A stretch of 64,000 nt of DNA. Source: Prorocentrum cordatum. Its lineage: Eukaryota; Sar; Dinophyceae; Prorocentrales; Prorocentraceae. Numbering within the stretch: the stretch's first letter is position 1; every line of letters starts with the position of its first letter. Positions 53,351 to 63,079 of the stretch are shown here, piece after piece. The position numbers and the translations under genes were made by a program. The DNA is taken from positions 1-64,000 of the forward strand of contig CAUYUJ010021062.1 in the NCBI GenBank assembly GCA_963575745.1, in the 5' to 3' direction. The notes beneath the pieces were generated by a model that did no database searches, was not told where the DNA came from, and saw nothing but the letters and a program-made list of their open reading frames with translations.

Positions 53351-53579
53351 ACCCTGTGAAGTACCCGACCCATTTGTATCATGGGAAACGAGGAAGTGGC
53401 CGAAACTTGCATGGACAATCAAATTGCAGCATCCGTTGTTTGATCTGTAAGCTACTTGGGACACGCGCCTATGGCATGATGCGCAGGAGAACCATACAAG
53501 AAAGAGGGGCAAAAGCTACAGGCTCGAAGAGGATATGGGGAGTCGGGAACAAAGAGCAGGAGAAAAACGTGCGGGAAAA
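53351..53579. other. Unique lead-in to the 102-bp minisatellite
   Basis: Ordinary sequence found nowhere else in the window, between the broken higher-order repeat and the minisatellite. No gene supported. Confidence 0.4.
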
Positions 53580-55150
53580 CCCACTGAGCTGGGCCCCTCA
53601 GCAGGCCTTCAAAGTGGCGACTGTTTCACAGATCGCAGCCCCCCAGGGATGGCGAGGTCCAATTTGAGTCTGCGGTGGGTACCCACTGTGCTGGGCCCCC
53701 CAGCAGGCCACGAAAATGGCGACAGTTTCACAAATCGCAGCACCCCAGGGATGGCGAAGTCCCACTTGAATCTGCGGTGGGTACCCACTGTGCTGGGCCC
53801 CCCAGCAGGCTTCGAAAGTGGCGACAGCTTCACAAATCGCAACCCCCCCAGGGATGGCGAGGTCCCATTTGAGTCTGCGGTGGGTACCCACTGTGCTGGG
53901 CCCCCCAGCAGGCCTCGAAAGTGGCGGCGATAGTTTCACATATCGCAGCCCCCCAAGGATGGCGAGGTCCAATTTGAGTCTGCGGTGGGTACCCACTGTG
54001 CTGGGCCCCCCAGCAGGCCGCGAAAGTGGCGACAGTTTCACAGATCGCAGCCCCCCAGGGATGGCGAGGTCCCATTTGAGTCTGCGGTGGGTACCCACGG
54101 TGCTGGGCCCCCCAGCAGGCCTCGAACGTGGCCGACAGTTTCACAACTCGCAGCCCCCCAAGGATGGCGAGTCTCATCCCATTTGAGTTTGCGGTGTTAC
54201 CCACTGTGCTGGGCCCCACAGCAGGCCTCGAAAGTGCGACCGTTTCACAAATCGCAGCCCCCCAGGCACGGCGAGGTCCCATTTGAGTTTGCGGTGGGCA
54301 CGCTGGGCCCCCCAGCAGGCCTCGAAAGTGGCGACAGTTTCACTTATCGCAGCCCCCCCAAAGGATGGCGAGGTCCCATTTGAGTCTGCGGTGGGTACCC
54401 ACTGTACTGGGCCCCATCAGCAGGCCTCGAAAGTGGCGACAGTTTCACAAATCGCAGCCCCCCAGGGATGGCGAGGTCCCATTTGAGTCTGCGGTGGGTA
54501 CCCACTGTGCTGGGCCCCCCCAGCAGGCCTCGAATGTGGCGACAGTTTCACAGATCGCAGCCCCCCAGGGATGGCGAGTCCCATTTGAGTCCGCGGTGGG
54601 TACCCACTGTGCTGGGCCCCCCAGCAGGCCTTGAAAGTGGCGACAGTTTCACAAATCGCAGCTCCCCCCGGGATGGCGAGGTCCCATTTGAGTCTGGGTA
54701 TCGACAGTTTCACAAATCGCAGCCCCCCAGGGATGGCGTGTCCCATTTGAGTCGGCGGTGGTACCCACTGTGCTGGGCCCCACAGCAGGCCTCGAAAGTG
54801 GCGACCGTTTCACAGATCGCAGCCCCCCAGGAATGGCGAGGTCCCATTTGAGTCTGCGGTGGGTACCCACTGTGCTGGGCCCCCCAGCAGGCCTCGAAAG
54901 TGGCGACAGTTTCACAGATCGCAGCCCCCCAAGGATGGCGAGGTCCCATTTGAATCTGCGGTGGGTACCCACTGTGCTGGGCCCCACAGCAGGCCTCGAA
55001 AGTGGCGACAGTGTCACAGATCGCAGCCCCCCAGGGATGGCGAGGTCCCATGTGAGTCTGCGGTGTGTACCCACTGCGCTGGGCCCCCCAACAGGCCTCG
55101 AAAGTGGGGACAGTTTCACAGATCGCAGCCTCCCAGGGATGGCGACGAGC
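53580..55150. repeat. 102-bp minisatellite array (about 15 units)
   Basis: TGTGCTGGGCCCC anchors lie at about 53687, 53789, 53892, 53997, 54099, 54205, 54301 (shortened), 54403, 54506, 54608, 54769, 54871, 54973 and 55075. Most steps are 102-103 bp, with one deleted unit near 54690. Units are highly similar. As 102 is divisible by 3, frames on both strands read 34-residue repeats; I do not take these as genes. Confidence 0.95.
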
Positions 55151-55250
55151 GAAGTAAAAGGCAGGGGGGAAGAGAGGGACGGGAAGGAAGGAAGGAGACG
55201 CGCGAGCAGTGCTCTATTCAAAACGAGAGCCCAACGCAGGAGGGTTGGGG

Positions 55251-55640
55251 AAATTGCTTATTTCCTTCGTACAACGTATAGTTTTCACAAATTTGCCTCG
55301 TGGGCTTTCCGACGCTCCAAGGCGGCCCAGGAAGCCCCGAAAACCGGCCCAAGACGGCCCAAGAGGCCTCCAAGACGGCCCCACGACGGCCCAAGATGGC
55401 CCCAAGACGGCCCAATACGTCCCCAAGACGGCCCAAGAAGGCTCCAAGACGGCACCAAGAGGGGCCCAATAGTAAGAGGGCAACCGAAAATTCAAACATC
55501 TAGTTTTCCGCCCCCACGAGCCCCATGGGGGCCCCAAGAGTGCCCCAAGAGGCCGCCAGAGGCCCCCAAGAGTCTGCCAACACGCTCCAAGGAGTCCCCA
55601 AGAGGCCCCCAGGAGGCCTCCAAAAGACCCCCAGACGTTT
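55251..55640. repeat. Resumption of the ~370-bp higher-order CCAAGAGG repeat
   Basis: From AAATTGCTTATTTCC the sequence again follows the higher-order core (TTCGTACAACGTATAG, TTCACAAATTTGCCT, CTTTCCGACGCTCCAAGGCGG) and then CCAAGACGGCCCC units to 55640. Confidence 0.8.
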
Positions 55641-55659
55641 CCGTATTGCGAGCCGTCAA

Positions 55660-55920
55660 ACCAACTGCAATGCACTCCGCGCATGCAGCCTTGCTCTTCC
55701 TCGCGACGTGCTCACAATCTTGCTCGGCGCTAATGTGCTGCTGCCGCGCGAACTGTTTCGTGCGCGCTGCGAACGTCAACAGCCTCTTCACCCGTTTCGA
55801 CTCATCTGCCACATCTTTCGCGGTGATGCTTCGCTGATCACAACTTCCGCACGCTACTCTTGCTCGTTTCGTTTTCCGGTGGTCCTCCACTTGGTTGCGG
55901 GTCGAAAGGCCGACCTCCCA
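55660..55920 (-). CDS. Possible coding fragment, unknown
   Basis: The minus frame reads QVEDHRKTKRARVACGSCDQ, RSITAKDVADESKRVKRLLT, FAARTKQFARQQHISAEQDC, EHVARKSKAACAECIAVG, which has the composition of real protein, with four to five Cys. It is bounded by CCAAGAGG sequence downstream and by GC-rich sequence upstream that I cannot read as protein. It may be one exon or a remnant. I do not recognise it. Confidence 0.3.
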
Positions 55921-56415
55921 GAAGGACACCCCGCATCCGGGTGCACAGCACGCAAGGCGCTCGCAAAACACGCCCCAGACCACCGGCATCACGCAAACAT
56001 TTGGACCCCCTACGTATCTGCCACCACCCGCGCGCGACACCGCACCCTCACACAAGACGCCGCTGGCCAGAAACTCCTGGCCTCGCAACGGTCACAGAAG
56101 GGGTCGGCGGATGTGGCGTAAGCCTGTAGAATCATTCAAATTGGCACGGCAGGCCTTCAGGAGCACCCAGCATCGCCCCAAGAGGCCGCCAAAATCCCGT
56201 CGGGAGAGATGGGCAGAGCGAGCCTGCACGTGTTTTATTGCAGCGAAGGCGCGGTGGCGGGGTTAGCCGCAGACATCTGGATACTCAGAACGTGCCGGGA
56301 ATATTGTCCTGGCCAGTCGTGAAGGCGCCAAGGTGGACGGGAGGATACGAGAGAGAGAGAGAGACGAGAGAGCTACAAAACATATAATTGGATGCTTGAC
56401 GGAGGGCGCCGGTCA
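55921..56415. other. Spacer downstream of the membrane-protein gene, no gene seen
   Basis: Moderate GC with a (GA)n stretch at 56347-56372. It may include 3' untranslated sequence of the gene whose stop is at 56416. Confidence 0.4.
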
Positions 56416-59400
56416 TCATGTGGGTTTGAGCACGGGCGCGTACGCCACCGTCCACAGTGCCATCCAAAGAGCAACATTCCACATAATGCAATTTAACGGC
56501 GCGAGGATCACACCCAAACTGCAACGGCAACAACTGGTCGTCAACAGGTAAGCACAGGTCCAGACAAAAGTGTAACACAACACAGCAATTGTCGATGAGA
56601 CGGCGAGCATGATAATGACGTTGGTGCAATTGTTGGCGTCTCCGGGCACTTCCTTGAATATGCCAGCATTGAAGATTCTTGGGACATCTAACAGAGGCAC
56701 GGCGTCCATGAACGTTTCGGTGAACACAACCACGAGGAACGAGAACGCTCCGAGGCACATGGCGTAGAAGCGGTGGTCCCAAAACGCCAGCGCCCGCGCG
56801 TGCAGCGGGCCCTTGACTCGCTCGATGGCGTCCCGTGCCGCCTCGTCCGCGAACGCCTCGCGGGTGAGCTTTACGGCCCCCTTGCTAAGGAACACCGTGG
56901 TGCAGAACCTCTCGGCGTGGTAGATCACGCCGACAAAGACCCCGCAGAAAAGAAAATACACGGGCTGCGCAAACCCTGGGGTCGCGGGGCCGGCCAATAC
57001 GAGGGCACAGTAGGCGTACACGACAATGCCCGGGAGGACAAATCTCCTTGTGTTGAAGTTCATCGAGGCCACGGCGGTGACCAACATCCTGATGACCGGG
57101 TCGCAGCCCTGAAGGCGGTACTCAAACACGTCTAGCGCATGCCCGGCCTTGTCCAGGTCCTGTACGATGGAGAAGAGCAGGAGCAGGAGCACGAAGACGA
57201 AGACCATGACCGTGCCCAGGGTCAGCGAGTCTTTGAAGTCCCGGATGAAGTCGCACCTGTCCACCGCGTGCGCGGCGCAGTGTTCCACGGCAGCGGAAAG
57301 ACCGGCGTAGGAGAGCTTCTCGTAGGCGCCCGGGCCGAGCCGCACGGGGAGGGCCGCGTAGTGTATCGGGACCTGCGCCGCGTCCAGGGCCACGTCGAGC
57401 CCTCTTTCGGCCTTGTGCCACCATCGGCAGTACTGACGATGCTGGTGGCGTCGGCGCCGATGTCGGCGCTTGCGTCGGGCCTTGTACCGTCGAGTTTTTA
57501 CCACCCAAGGAAGAAATAATGGTGTCGGTGCTGGCGTGGTGCTGCTCTCCGTGGTGCTGCTCTCTGTTCAGGTTCTCGTAGCAGTCGTGCTGCTCTCTGT
57601 TCAGGTTCTCGACGCACTCAGTGCTGGTCTGACTTGTGCTGCTCAAAGATGCGGTGCTGGTAGCAGTCGTGCTGCTCTCTGAAGTGGTGCTCGACGCACT
57701 GCTGGTCGTGCTGGTGCCGGTCGAGCTGCTCATCGTCGTGCTCGTGAAACTCGCGCTACTGGTCTCAGTCGTGGTGCTCAACGAAATGGTGCTCGTTTTA
57801 CTGTTGGACACACTCGTGAAAGTCAAGGTCGCGGTACTGCTTCCCGTCGAGCTGCTCAGCGAAACGGTGCTAGACAGGGTGCTGGTTTCACTGGTCAATG
57901 TTGGGGTTGCGCTGCTGCTCTCCGTCGTGCTGCTCAAAGATGCGGTGCTGGTAGCAGTCGTGCTGCTCTCTGAAATGGTGCTCGACGCACTGCGGGTCTG
58001 ACTTGAAGAAGTCGGAGTCATGCTGCTGCTCTCCGTGGTGCTGCTCAAAGATGCGGTGCTGGTAGCAGTCGTGCTGCTCTCTGAAGTGGTGCTCGACGCA
58101 CTGCTGGTCTGACTTGAAGAAGTCGGAGTCGTGCTGCTGCTCTCCGTGGTGCTGCTCACAGATGCGGTGCTGGTAGCAGTCGTGCTGCTCTCTGAAGTGG
58201 TGCTCGACGCACTGCTGGTCTGACTTGAAGAAGTCGGAGTCGTGCTGCTGCTCTCCGTCGTGCTGCTCAAAGATGCGGTGCTGGTAGCAGTCGTGCTGCT
58301 CCCTGAAGTGGTGCTCGACGCACTGCTGGTCGTGCTGCTGCTTTCCGTCGTGCTGCTCAGCGAAACGGTGCTAGACAGGGTGCTGGTTTCACTGGTCGAT
58401 GTTGGGGTTGTGCTGCTGCTTTCCGTGCTGCTCAAAGATGCGGTGCTGGTAGCAGTCGTGCTGCTCTCTGAAGTGGTGCTCGACGCACTGCTGGTCTGAC
58501 TTGAAGAAGTCGGAGTCGTGCTGCTGCTTTCCGTCGTGCTGGTGCCGGTCGAGCTGCTCATCGTCGTGCTTGTCATACTCGTGCTACTGGTCTCAGTCGT
58601 GGTGCTCAACGAAGTGGTGCTCGTTGTACTGTTGGACGACACACTCGTGGAAGTCAAGGTCGCGGTACTGCTTCCCGTCGAGCTGCTCAGCGAAACGGTG
58701 CTAGACAGGGTGCTGGTTTCACTGGTCGATGTTGGGGTTGTGCTGCTGCTCTCCGTCGCACTGCTGGTCTCGTGGAGCTGCGTGGCCCACAAGCAGTCGT
58801 CGCACGTGCCCGGCAGGGCCTCGTAGCCGCCGAGGCTCCAGCTGGGCGAGCACCAGGTGCCCGAAGGGCAGTCCTCGTTGCGGACGCAGGTGGGGTTCAG
58901 GGCCTCGAGGCTGACGGAGTGGAGCACGATGGCCTGGAGCAGCAGGAGCAGGGCAGACGGCACCAGGGCGCAGCACCTGCCGCAGCACGTGGCGCCCTGC
59001 CGCGTGGCGGCGGACATGCCCCAGGCGTGCACACCGACGCAGTTGATGTTCCTCTGGGTCAGGTCAAGGAAATCAGCGTACGCGGCCTGCTGCCTATCGG
59101 GATCCGTCTCCGCCTCGGCGCCGTAGTCGTCGCCATCCTCGGGCACGGCGGGCAAGGACCCCATGTCCTCGTCCGTCGACGGCGCCCGCGTGGCGCCGGC
59201 GTCCGCCGCGGGGTGCCACGCCTGGGAATTGTGCACGCTCCTCTCCATCTTGGCCACCCGGTCGGACAGCGCCCCGACGTGCGGCTCGATGGCCGCGTTG
59301 CTTGCCTGGAGGTTCCTGTCCGCTCGCCTCTCCACGTTGTCGAGCGCATTGTAGGCGGCCGACTCCTCGGCCGCGGTGAGGCCGCCGCCCTCGCCGAGGC

Positions 59401-59596
59401 CGCCCACAGCGTCCGAAACGAACTGCAGCATGCTGCCTTGCGTGGTCGCCGGCCTCAGGCGTGGGGCCGGAGATGAGCTCCTGAAGGATCGCGAGGAGGA
59501 CCTCGAGCTGCCTGCGGCGTCTGGGCGCGGAGAGCGCGGAGAGCGCCACGCGCTGCCTGCGGCGTCTGGGCGCGGAGAGCGCCTGTCTCGGCCCAT
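56416..59596 (-). CDS. Multi-pass membrane protein with Ser/Thr-rich repeat loop, SL-bearing retrocopy
   Basis: The start is ATG 59596 (MGRDRRSPRPDAAGSAWRSP), about 95 nt after the relict leader at 59692. Order: an Arg/Ser-rich N-terminus; a helical segment (YNALDNVERRADRNLQASNA); one membrane span (CALVPSALLLLLQAIVLHSV, near 58940); a Cys-rich stretch (NPTCVRNEDCPSGTWCSPSW, CDDCLWA); then about 420 residues of Ser/Thr repeat (58765-57500) built on a roughly 36-residue unit (TTPTSSSQTSSASSTTSESS). Then a block starts HKAERGLDVALDAAQVPIHY and CDFIRDFKDSL, followed by five to six spans (e.g. GTVMVFVFVLLLLLFSIV, VYFLFCGVFVGVIYHAERFC) and the stop at 56416. One frame change lies near 57420, just after the repeat; otherwise the coding is intact and intronless. 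The Cys/CDF block plus spans resembles multicopy dinoflagellate membrane proteins. Transport function is not established. It may be functional if the frame change is a sequencing error. Confidence 0.6.
57500..58765 (-). repeat. In-frame ~108-bp coding minisatellite (Ser/Thr-rich)
   Basis: The GTGCTGCTGCTCTCCGT-type anchor recurs near 58020, 58130, 58240 and others at about 108-110 bp, encoding the Ser/Thr-rich extracellular loop of the membrane protein. A second unit type (TTGTACTGTTGGACGACACA / GTTTTACTGTTGGACACACT, near 58625 and 57797) alternates with it. The frame stays open across at least 1.2 kb, which suggests selection or very recent expansion. Confidence 0.8.
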
Positions 59597-59691
59597 CCCG
59601 CCGCGCCGGTCCTGCACACGCACCGGCCAAGCACAAGAGCCCACGGGTGCGCGGAGGCGCGGGCCGCGCCAGCTACTTTGGGCCGGCGGTT

Positions 59692-59707
59692 CTTGAGCCA
59701 AAAATGG
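59692..59707 (-). other. Relict DinoSL (partial, one inserted base)
   Basis: The minus strand reads CCATTTTTGGCTCAAG: the full 15-nt 3' part of the leader with one extra T. The 5' six bases do not match. It lies 95 nt upstream of ATG 59596, and a CCAAGAGG-type tract abuts it on the 5' side, as at 18.9 kb. Confidence 0.75.
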
Positions 59708-59815
59708 TTCTTGGGCCCTCTTGGGGTTCTCTTGGGACCTTATTGGGACTCTCTTGGGGCCCTGTTGGGGCCTTCTTCGGAGCATATGGGGCCATCTTGG
59801 AGGCCATCGATCATC
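59708..59815. repeat. CCAAGAGG-type tract, minus orientation
   Basis: TTCTTGGGCCCTCTTGGGG units on the plus strand, directly 5' of the relict leader of the minus-strand gene. Confidence 0.75.
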
Positions 59816-59880
59816 AGAGGAGGGGGTCGCGGATTCCCCTCCCCCTCTGATGATCGATGAATTTCCCTCCCCCTCTGATT
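59815..59880. repeat. Short direct/inverted repeat around ATCGATCATCAGAGG
   Basis: ATCGATCATCAGAGGAGGGG (59806-59825) is mirrored by CCCCCTCTGATGATCGAT (59842-59860), a stem of about 16-18 bp. CCCTCCCCCTCTGATTTC repeats part of it again. Confidence 0.7.
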
Positions 59881-59904
59881 TCCCCCGTCTGGGCCGCCGT
59901 TGTG

Positions 59905-60045
59905 AATTAGCCACGATTAGCCACGAAATAGCCACGGCAATACATCGATTTTAGCCACGAGTAGCCATGTTTAGACACGATGTTTTTAGACACGACATGT
60001 TTTTAGACATGTACAGATTTTTAGACATGTTTAGCCATTCGTAAG
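59905..60045. repeat. TTTAGCCACG repeat cluster 2
   Basis: Variants TTAGCCACGA and TTTAGACACGA/TTTAGACATG recur about ten times in 140 bp of AT-rich sequence, 310-450 bp upstream of ATG 59596. It matches the cluster at 50405-50545. Confidence 0.75.
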
Positions 60046-60074
60046 CAACGCCCAAACGAGAAACATGCGCGTCT

Positions 60075-60250
60075 TCCAAGGAATTCCCGGCTCCCGGCTC
60101 CCAGCTCCCAGCTCCCGGTTCCCGGTTCCCGGTTCCCGGGTCCTCCTCCTCCTCCTCCTCGTCCTTCTCCACGTTCTCTTCCTCCTTCCTCCTCCTCACC
60201 CTCCTCCTCAGCCTCCTCCTCCTCCTCCTCCACTCCTCCTCCTTCTTCCT
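60075..60250. repeat. (CCCGGCT)-type short repeat and CCT microsatellite
   Basis: CCCGGCTCCCGGCTCCCAGCTCCC and GGTTCCCGGTTCCC heptanucleotide units (60086-60140), then CCT/CTC repeat to about 60250. Confidence 0.85.
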
Positions 60251-60825
60251 CCCCGTCTTGGGGTACGACGGTTTCTCCGGCCCTTTGCTCCTCTGCAAGA
60301 TCTCTCACTTCCCTGATCACGTCAACTCGCCCGGGCGTCGTTTCTTGACGGGCTGGTGGGGATACTTTTTTGTTCGGCGGCCCGCAAAGAAAAGTCCAGA
60401 GGGCGTGTCAGATATCTGGTGGGGATACGTAAAGCCTCAAGAATTGCGAATCAAACTCGACGAGTTCGAAGCTTACCTCTATGTATCATGTGGTACGCAC
60501 CCGTCAGATCCAATGCAGATTGAATGCGCGACCCCGCACTCCGTAGAAAGGGGTGGCGGCGTGCCAACCTTTCAGCCTTCCCTCACGCTCCCGGTCGTCT
60601 TCCCTCTTCAGCCTCCCCTTTTTCTTGCTTCCCTCGTCCGCCCTCCATCCCCCCCTCGGTCGTGCTCGTCGTCATGGTCCTGCTTCTGCTCCTCGTCCTC
60701 CTCCGCCTCCCCCTTCTCGACATCCTCCTCCTCCAGCTTCGCCTCCTCCTCGTCCTCATACACATCGCGCCCCTCATCGCATCGTGACTATGTGCGCGCG
60801 TCCTCGCACACCTCCTGATCAAACC
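60251..60825. other. Mixed spacer, no supported gene
   Basis: 60310-60450 contains two diverged copies of GCTGGTGGGGATAC / TCTGGTGGGGATACG, related to the dispersed GGGGATACGCGAAGCG sequence at 34140 and 27035. From 60585 it is pyrimidine-rich. Confidence 0.4.
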
Positions 60826-60829
60826 CTCG

Positions 60830-60893
60830 TCCTCGTCGTCGTCGTCATCACCACCACCATCACCATCACCATCACCATCACCATCACCATCAC

Positions 60894-60962
<69 letters not shown>

Positions 60963-61002
60963 GGTCAGCATCACCATCATCATCATCATCATGTCATCAT
61001 CA

Positions 61003-61043
<41 letters not shown>

Positions 61044-61305
61044 ATCATAATCATTATCATCATCATCATAATCCCCATCGGCATCGCCGTTATCATCATC
61101 GGCATCATCACCAGTATCGCCCTCATCATCATCATCGTCATCATCGTTGGCACCACCATCTAATATTCACCATCATCATCATCATCATCATCGTCATCAT
61201 CATCATCATCAACATCATCATCATCATATTCTCCGTCGTCGTCGTCGTCACCACCATCGTCATCGTCGTCGTCTTCAACAGCAACAGCAGCAACATCGTC
61301 ATCAG
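60830..61305. repeat. (CAT)n / (CACCAT)n / (GTC)n microsatellite
   Basis: CACCAT hexamers (60850-60895), pure CAT (60896-60962), then CAT/GTC mixtures to about 61300. Confidence 0.9.
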
Positions 61306-61308
61306 AAT

Positions 61309-61580
61309 CCGCCGACCCCGTCGGCGTGTGTGAAGGGGAGTTCTGGGTCCGTCGTCCACGGGTGGCTCTAAAAGATGCTCCTTCATTCGATTTGCTTTTG
61401 CATTCCAGGAGCCTCTCTCGAAACCCTCTTTGCTGCAAAAGCTCGTCAACTCGAAGTGAATCGAGCGAAGTCGTAATCGAAGTCGCCATTGAATCGAATG
61501 GAAGCCCCTTCCCTTGATCCCTTCCCCACCCGGGGGGGGTCCCTGGGGAGGTCCCGGAAGAGGTCCCTGGGGGGGTCCCG
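61309..61580 (+). repeat. SINE-like hairpin element, copy 4
   Basis: It begins GAATCCGCCGACCCC with a perfect 7-bp stem (CGCCGAC-CCC-GTCGGCG) and GTGTGTGAAG. It continues to GCGAAGTCGTAATCGAAGTC and GAAGCCCCTTCCC...CGGGGGGGG, in the same order as copy 2 at 24185-24460. It follows a CAT/GTC microsatellite and is followed by a CCAAGAGG-type tract. Confidence 0.75.
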
Positions 61581-61677
61581 GGTCAGAATACCGTTCCCCC
61601 TTTTCCCTTTTTCGGGTCATATTCGAGCAAAGTTGGCCCTCCTTCGGCAAGTCAGGTTCACGATAGTCCAAAAGTGG

Positions 61678-61815
61678 CCTTAGAGGGCGCAGGGTCGCCA
61701 AAAGATCGCTCGAAGACGCCGAAGATGGCCTCCGGACGGCCCAAGACGCATCCCAGACGGCCCAAGAGTGTTCCAAGAGCAGGTACTCCCAAGAGGGCCC
61801 CAAACTGTGTATGCA
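61678..61815. repeat. CCAAGAGG-type repeat tract
   Basis: AAGACGCCGAAGATGGCC and CCAAGACGCATCCCAGACGGCCCAAGAG units. Confidence 0.7.
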
Positions 61816-63075
61816 GGGGGCAAGCATACCAGGGTTCCTCCTGAAAGCACGCCAGCCCTTCGCAAAAGTCCATGCGGGGAGCGAACATGGCCAGGGCCAG
61901 CCCCATGTGGGAGAAAGCGCAAGCCTCTAAGAGAAGCCGCGCTGTCACGAACCAGGGGGCATCCAGCAGAACATGAGGGAACGACGGCTTTTCCTAAAAA
62001 CAAGCCAACCCTGTGCGAAAAAACATGAAGAAACGTTTACAAAAACGGACAAAGCAAAAGGCAGGGTAGCTGGAATGGGCGAACATGGAAGGAGGAGGAG
62101 AGGGGAAAGGCAGGGGAAGCCCAGGTTGAGCTTGGAAACGAATCAGCTCTGGGCAAATTCTGAATGCAGGGGGGCCACCATACCAGGGTTCCTCCTAGAA
62201 ACGCCAGCCCTTCGCAATACTCCTTGAAGGGGGGAGCATGGACAGGGCCAGCCCCATGCGGCAGAAAACGCAACCCCCTGGGAGAAGCCGCGCTGTCGCG
62301 AACCAGGGGACATCCAACAAAACATGAGGGAACGACGGTATCTCCTAGAAACAATCCCGCCCTGTGCGAATGAGCATGAAAAAACGTAAACATAAACGGA
62401 CAAGCGAAAGGCTGGGTAGCCGGGATGGGCGAACATGGAAGGAGGAGGAGAGGGAAGGGGGAGGGGAAGCCCAGGTTGTGCCTAGAATCGAGCCACCTCT
62501 GGGCAAATCGTGAATGTATGGGGGCAAGCATAGCAGGGTTCCTCCTAGAAACACGCCAGCCATTCGCAATACTCCATGCAGGGGCCGAGCATGGACAGAG
62601 CCAGCCCCATGTGGCAGAAAGCGCAAGCCTCTGGGAGAAGCCGCACTGTCACGAACCAGGGTGCATCCAGCAAAACATGAGGGAACGACGGCTCCTCCTA
62701 GAAACAAGCCGGCCCTGTGCGAAAGACCATGAAGAAACGTAAACAAAAACGGACAGGGCAAAAGGCCGGGTAGCCGGGATGGGCGAACGTGGAAGGAGGA
62801 GGAGGAGGAGTGGGGAGGGGAGGGGAAACCCAGGTTGCGCTTAGAAACGAGCCTAGAAACGAGGCAGCCCTGGGCAAATTGTGTACGCAGGGGGCGAGCA
62901 AACCAGGGCCCCTCCTAGAAACGCGCCAGCCCTTCGCAAAAAACCGTGCAGGAGCAGAGCATGGCCAGGGCCAGCCCCATGTGGGAGAGAACGCAACCCC
63001 CCCCTGGGAGAAGCCGCGCTGTCGCGAACCAGGGGGCATCCAACAAAACATGAGAGAGAGCGCGCCCACAGGGCC
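61800..63075. repeat. ~350-bp tandem repeat (about 3.6 units)
   Basis: The marker GGGGGCAAGCATACCAGGG-type starts near 61819, 62168, 62519 and 62889 (steps 349, 351, 370). Each unit also holds ATGGxCAGxGCCAGCCCCATG, GAAGCCGC(G/A)CTGTC(A/G)CGAACCAGG, ACATGAGGGAACGACGG, and a short GGA tract (AACATGGAAGGAGGAGGAG). Units look 85-90% alike. No gene is supported. Confidence 0.9.
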
Positions 63076-63079
63076 CGAG

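Noticed and set aside
54758-55837. A 359-codon plus-strand frame of 34-residue repeats followed by other sequence
   Set aside because: It is a by-product of the 102-bp minisatellite and the adjoining CCAAGAGG tract; no unique domain.
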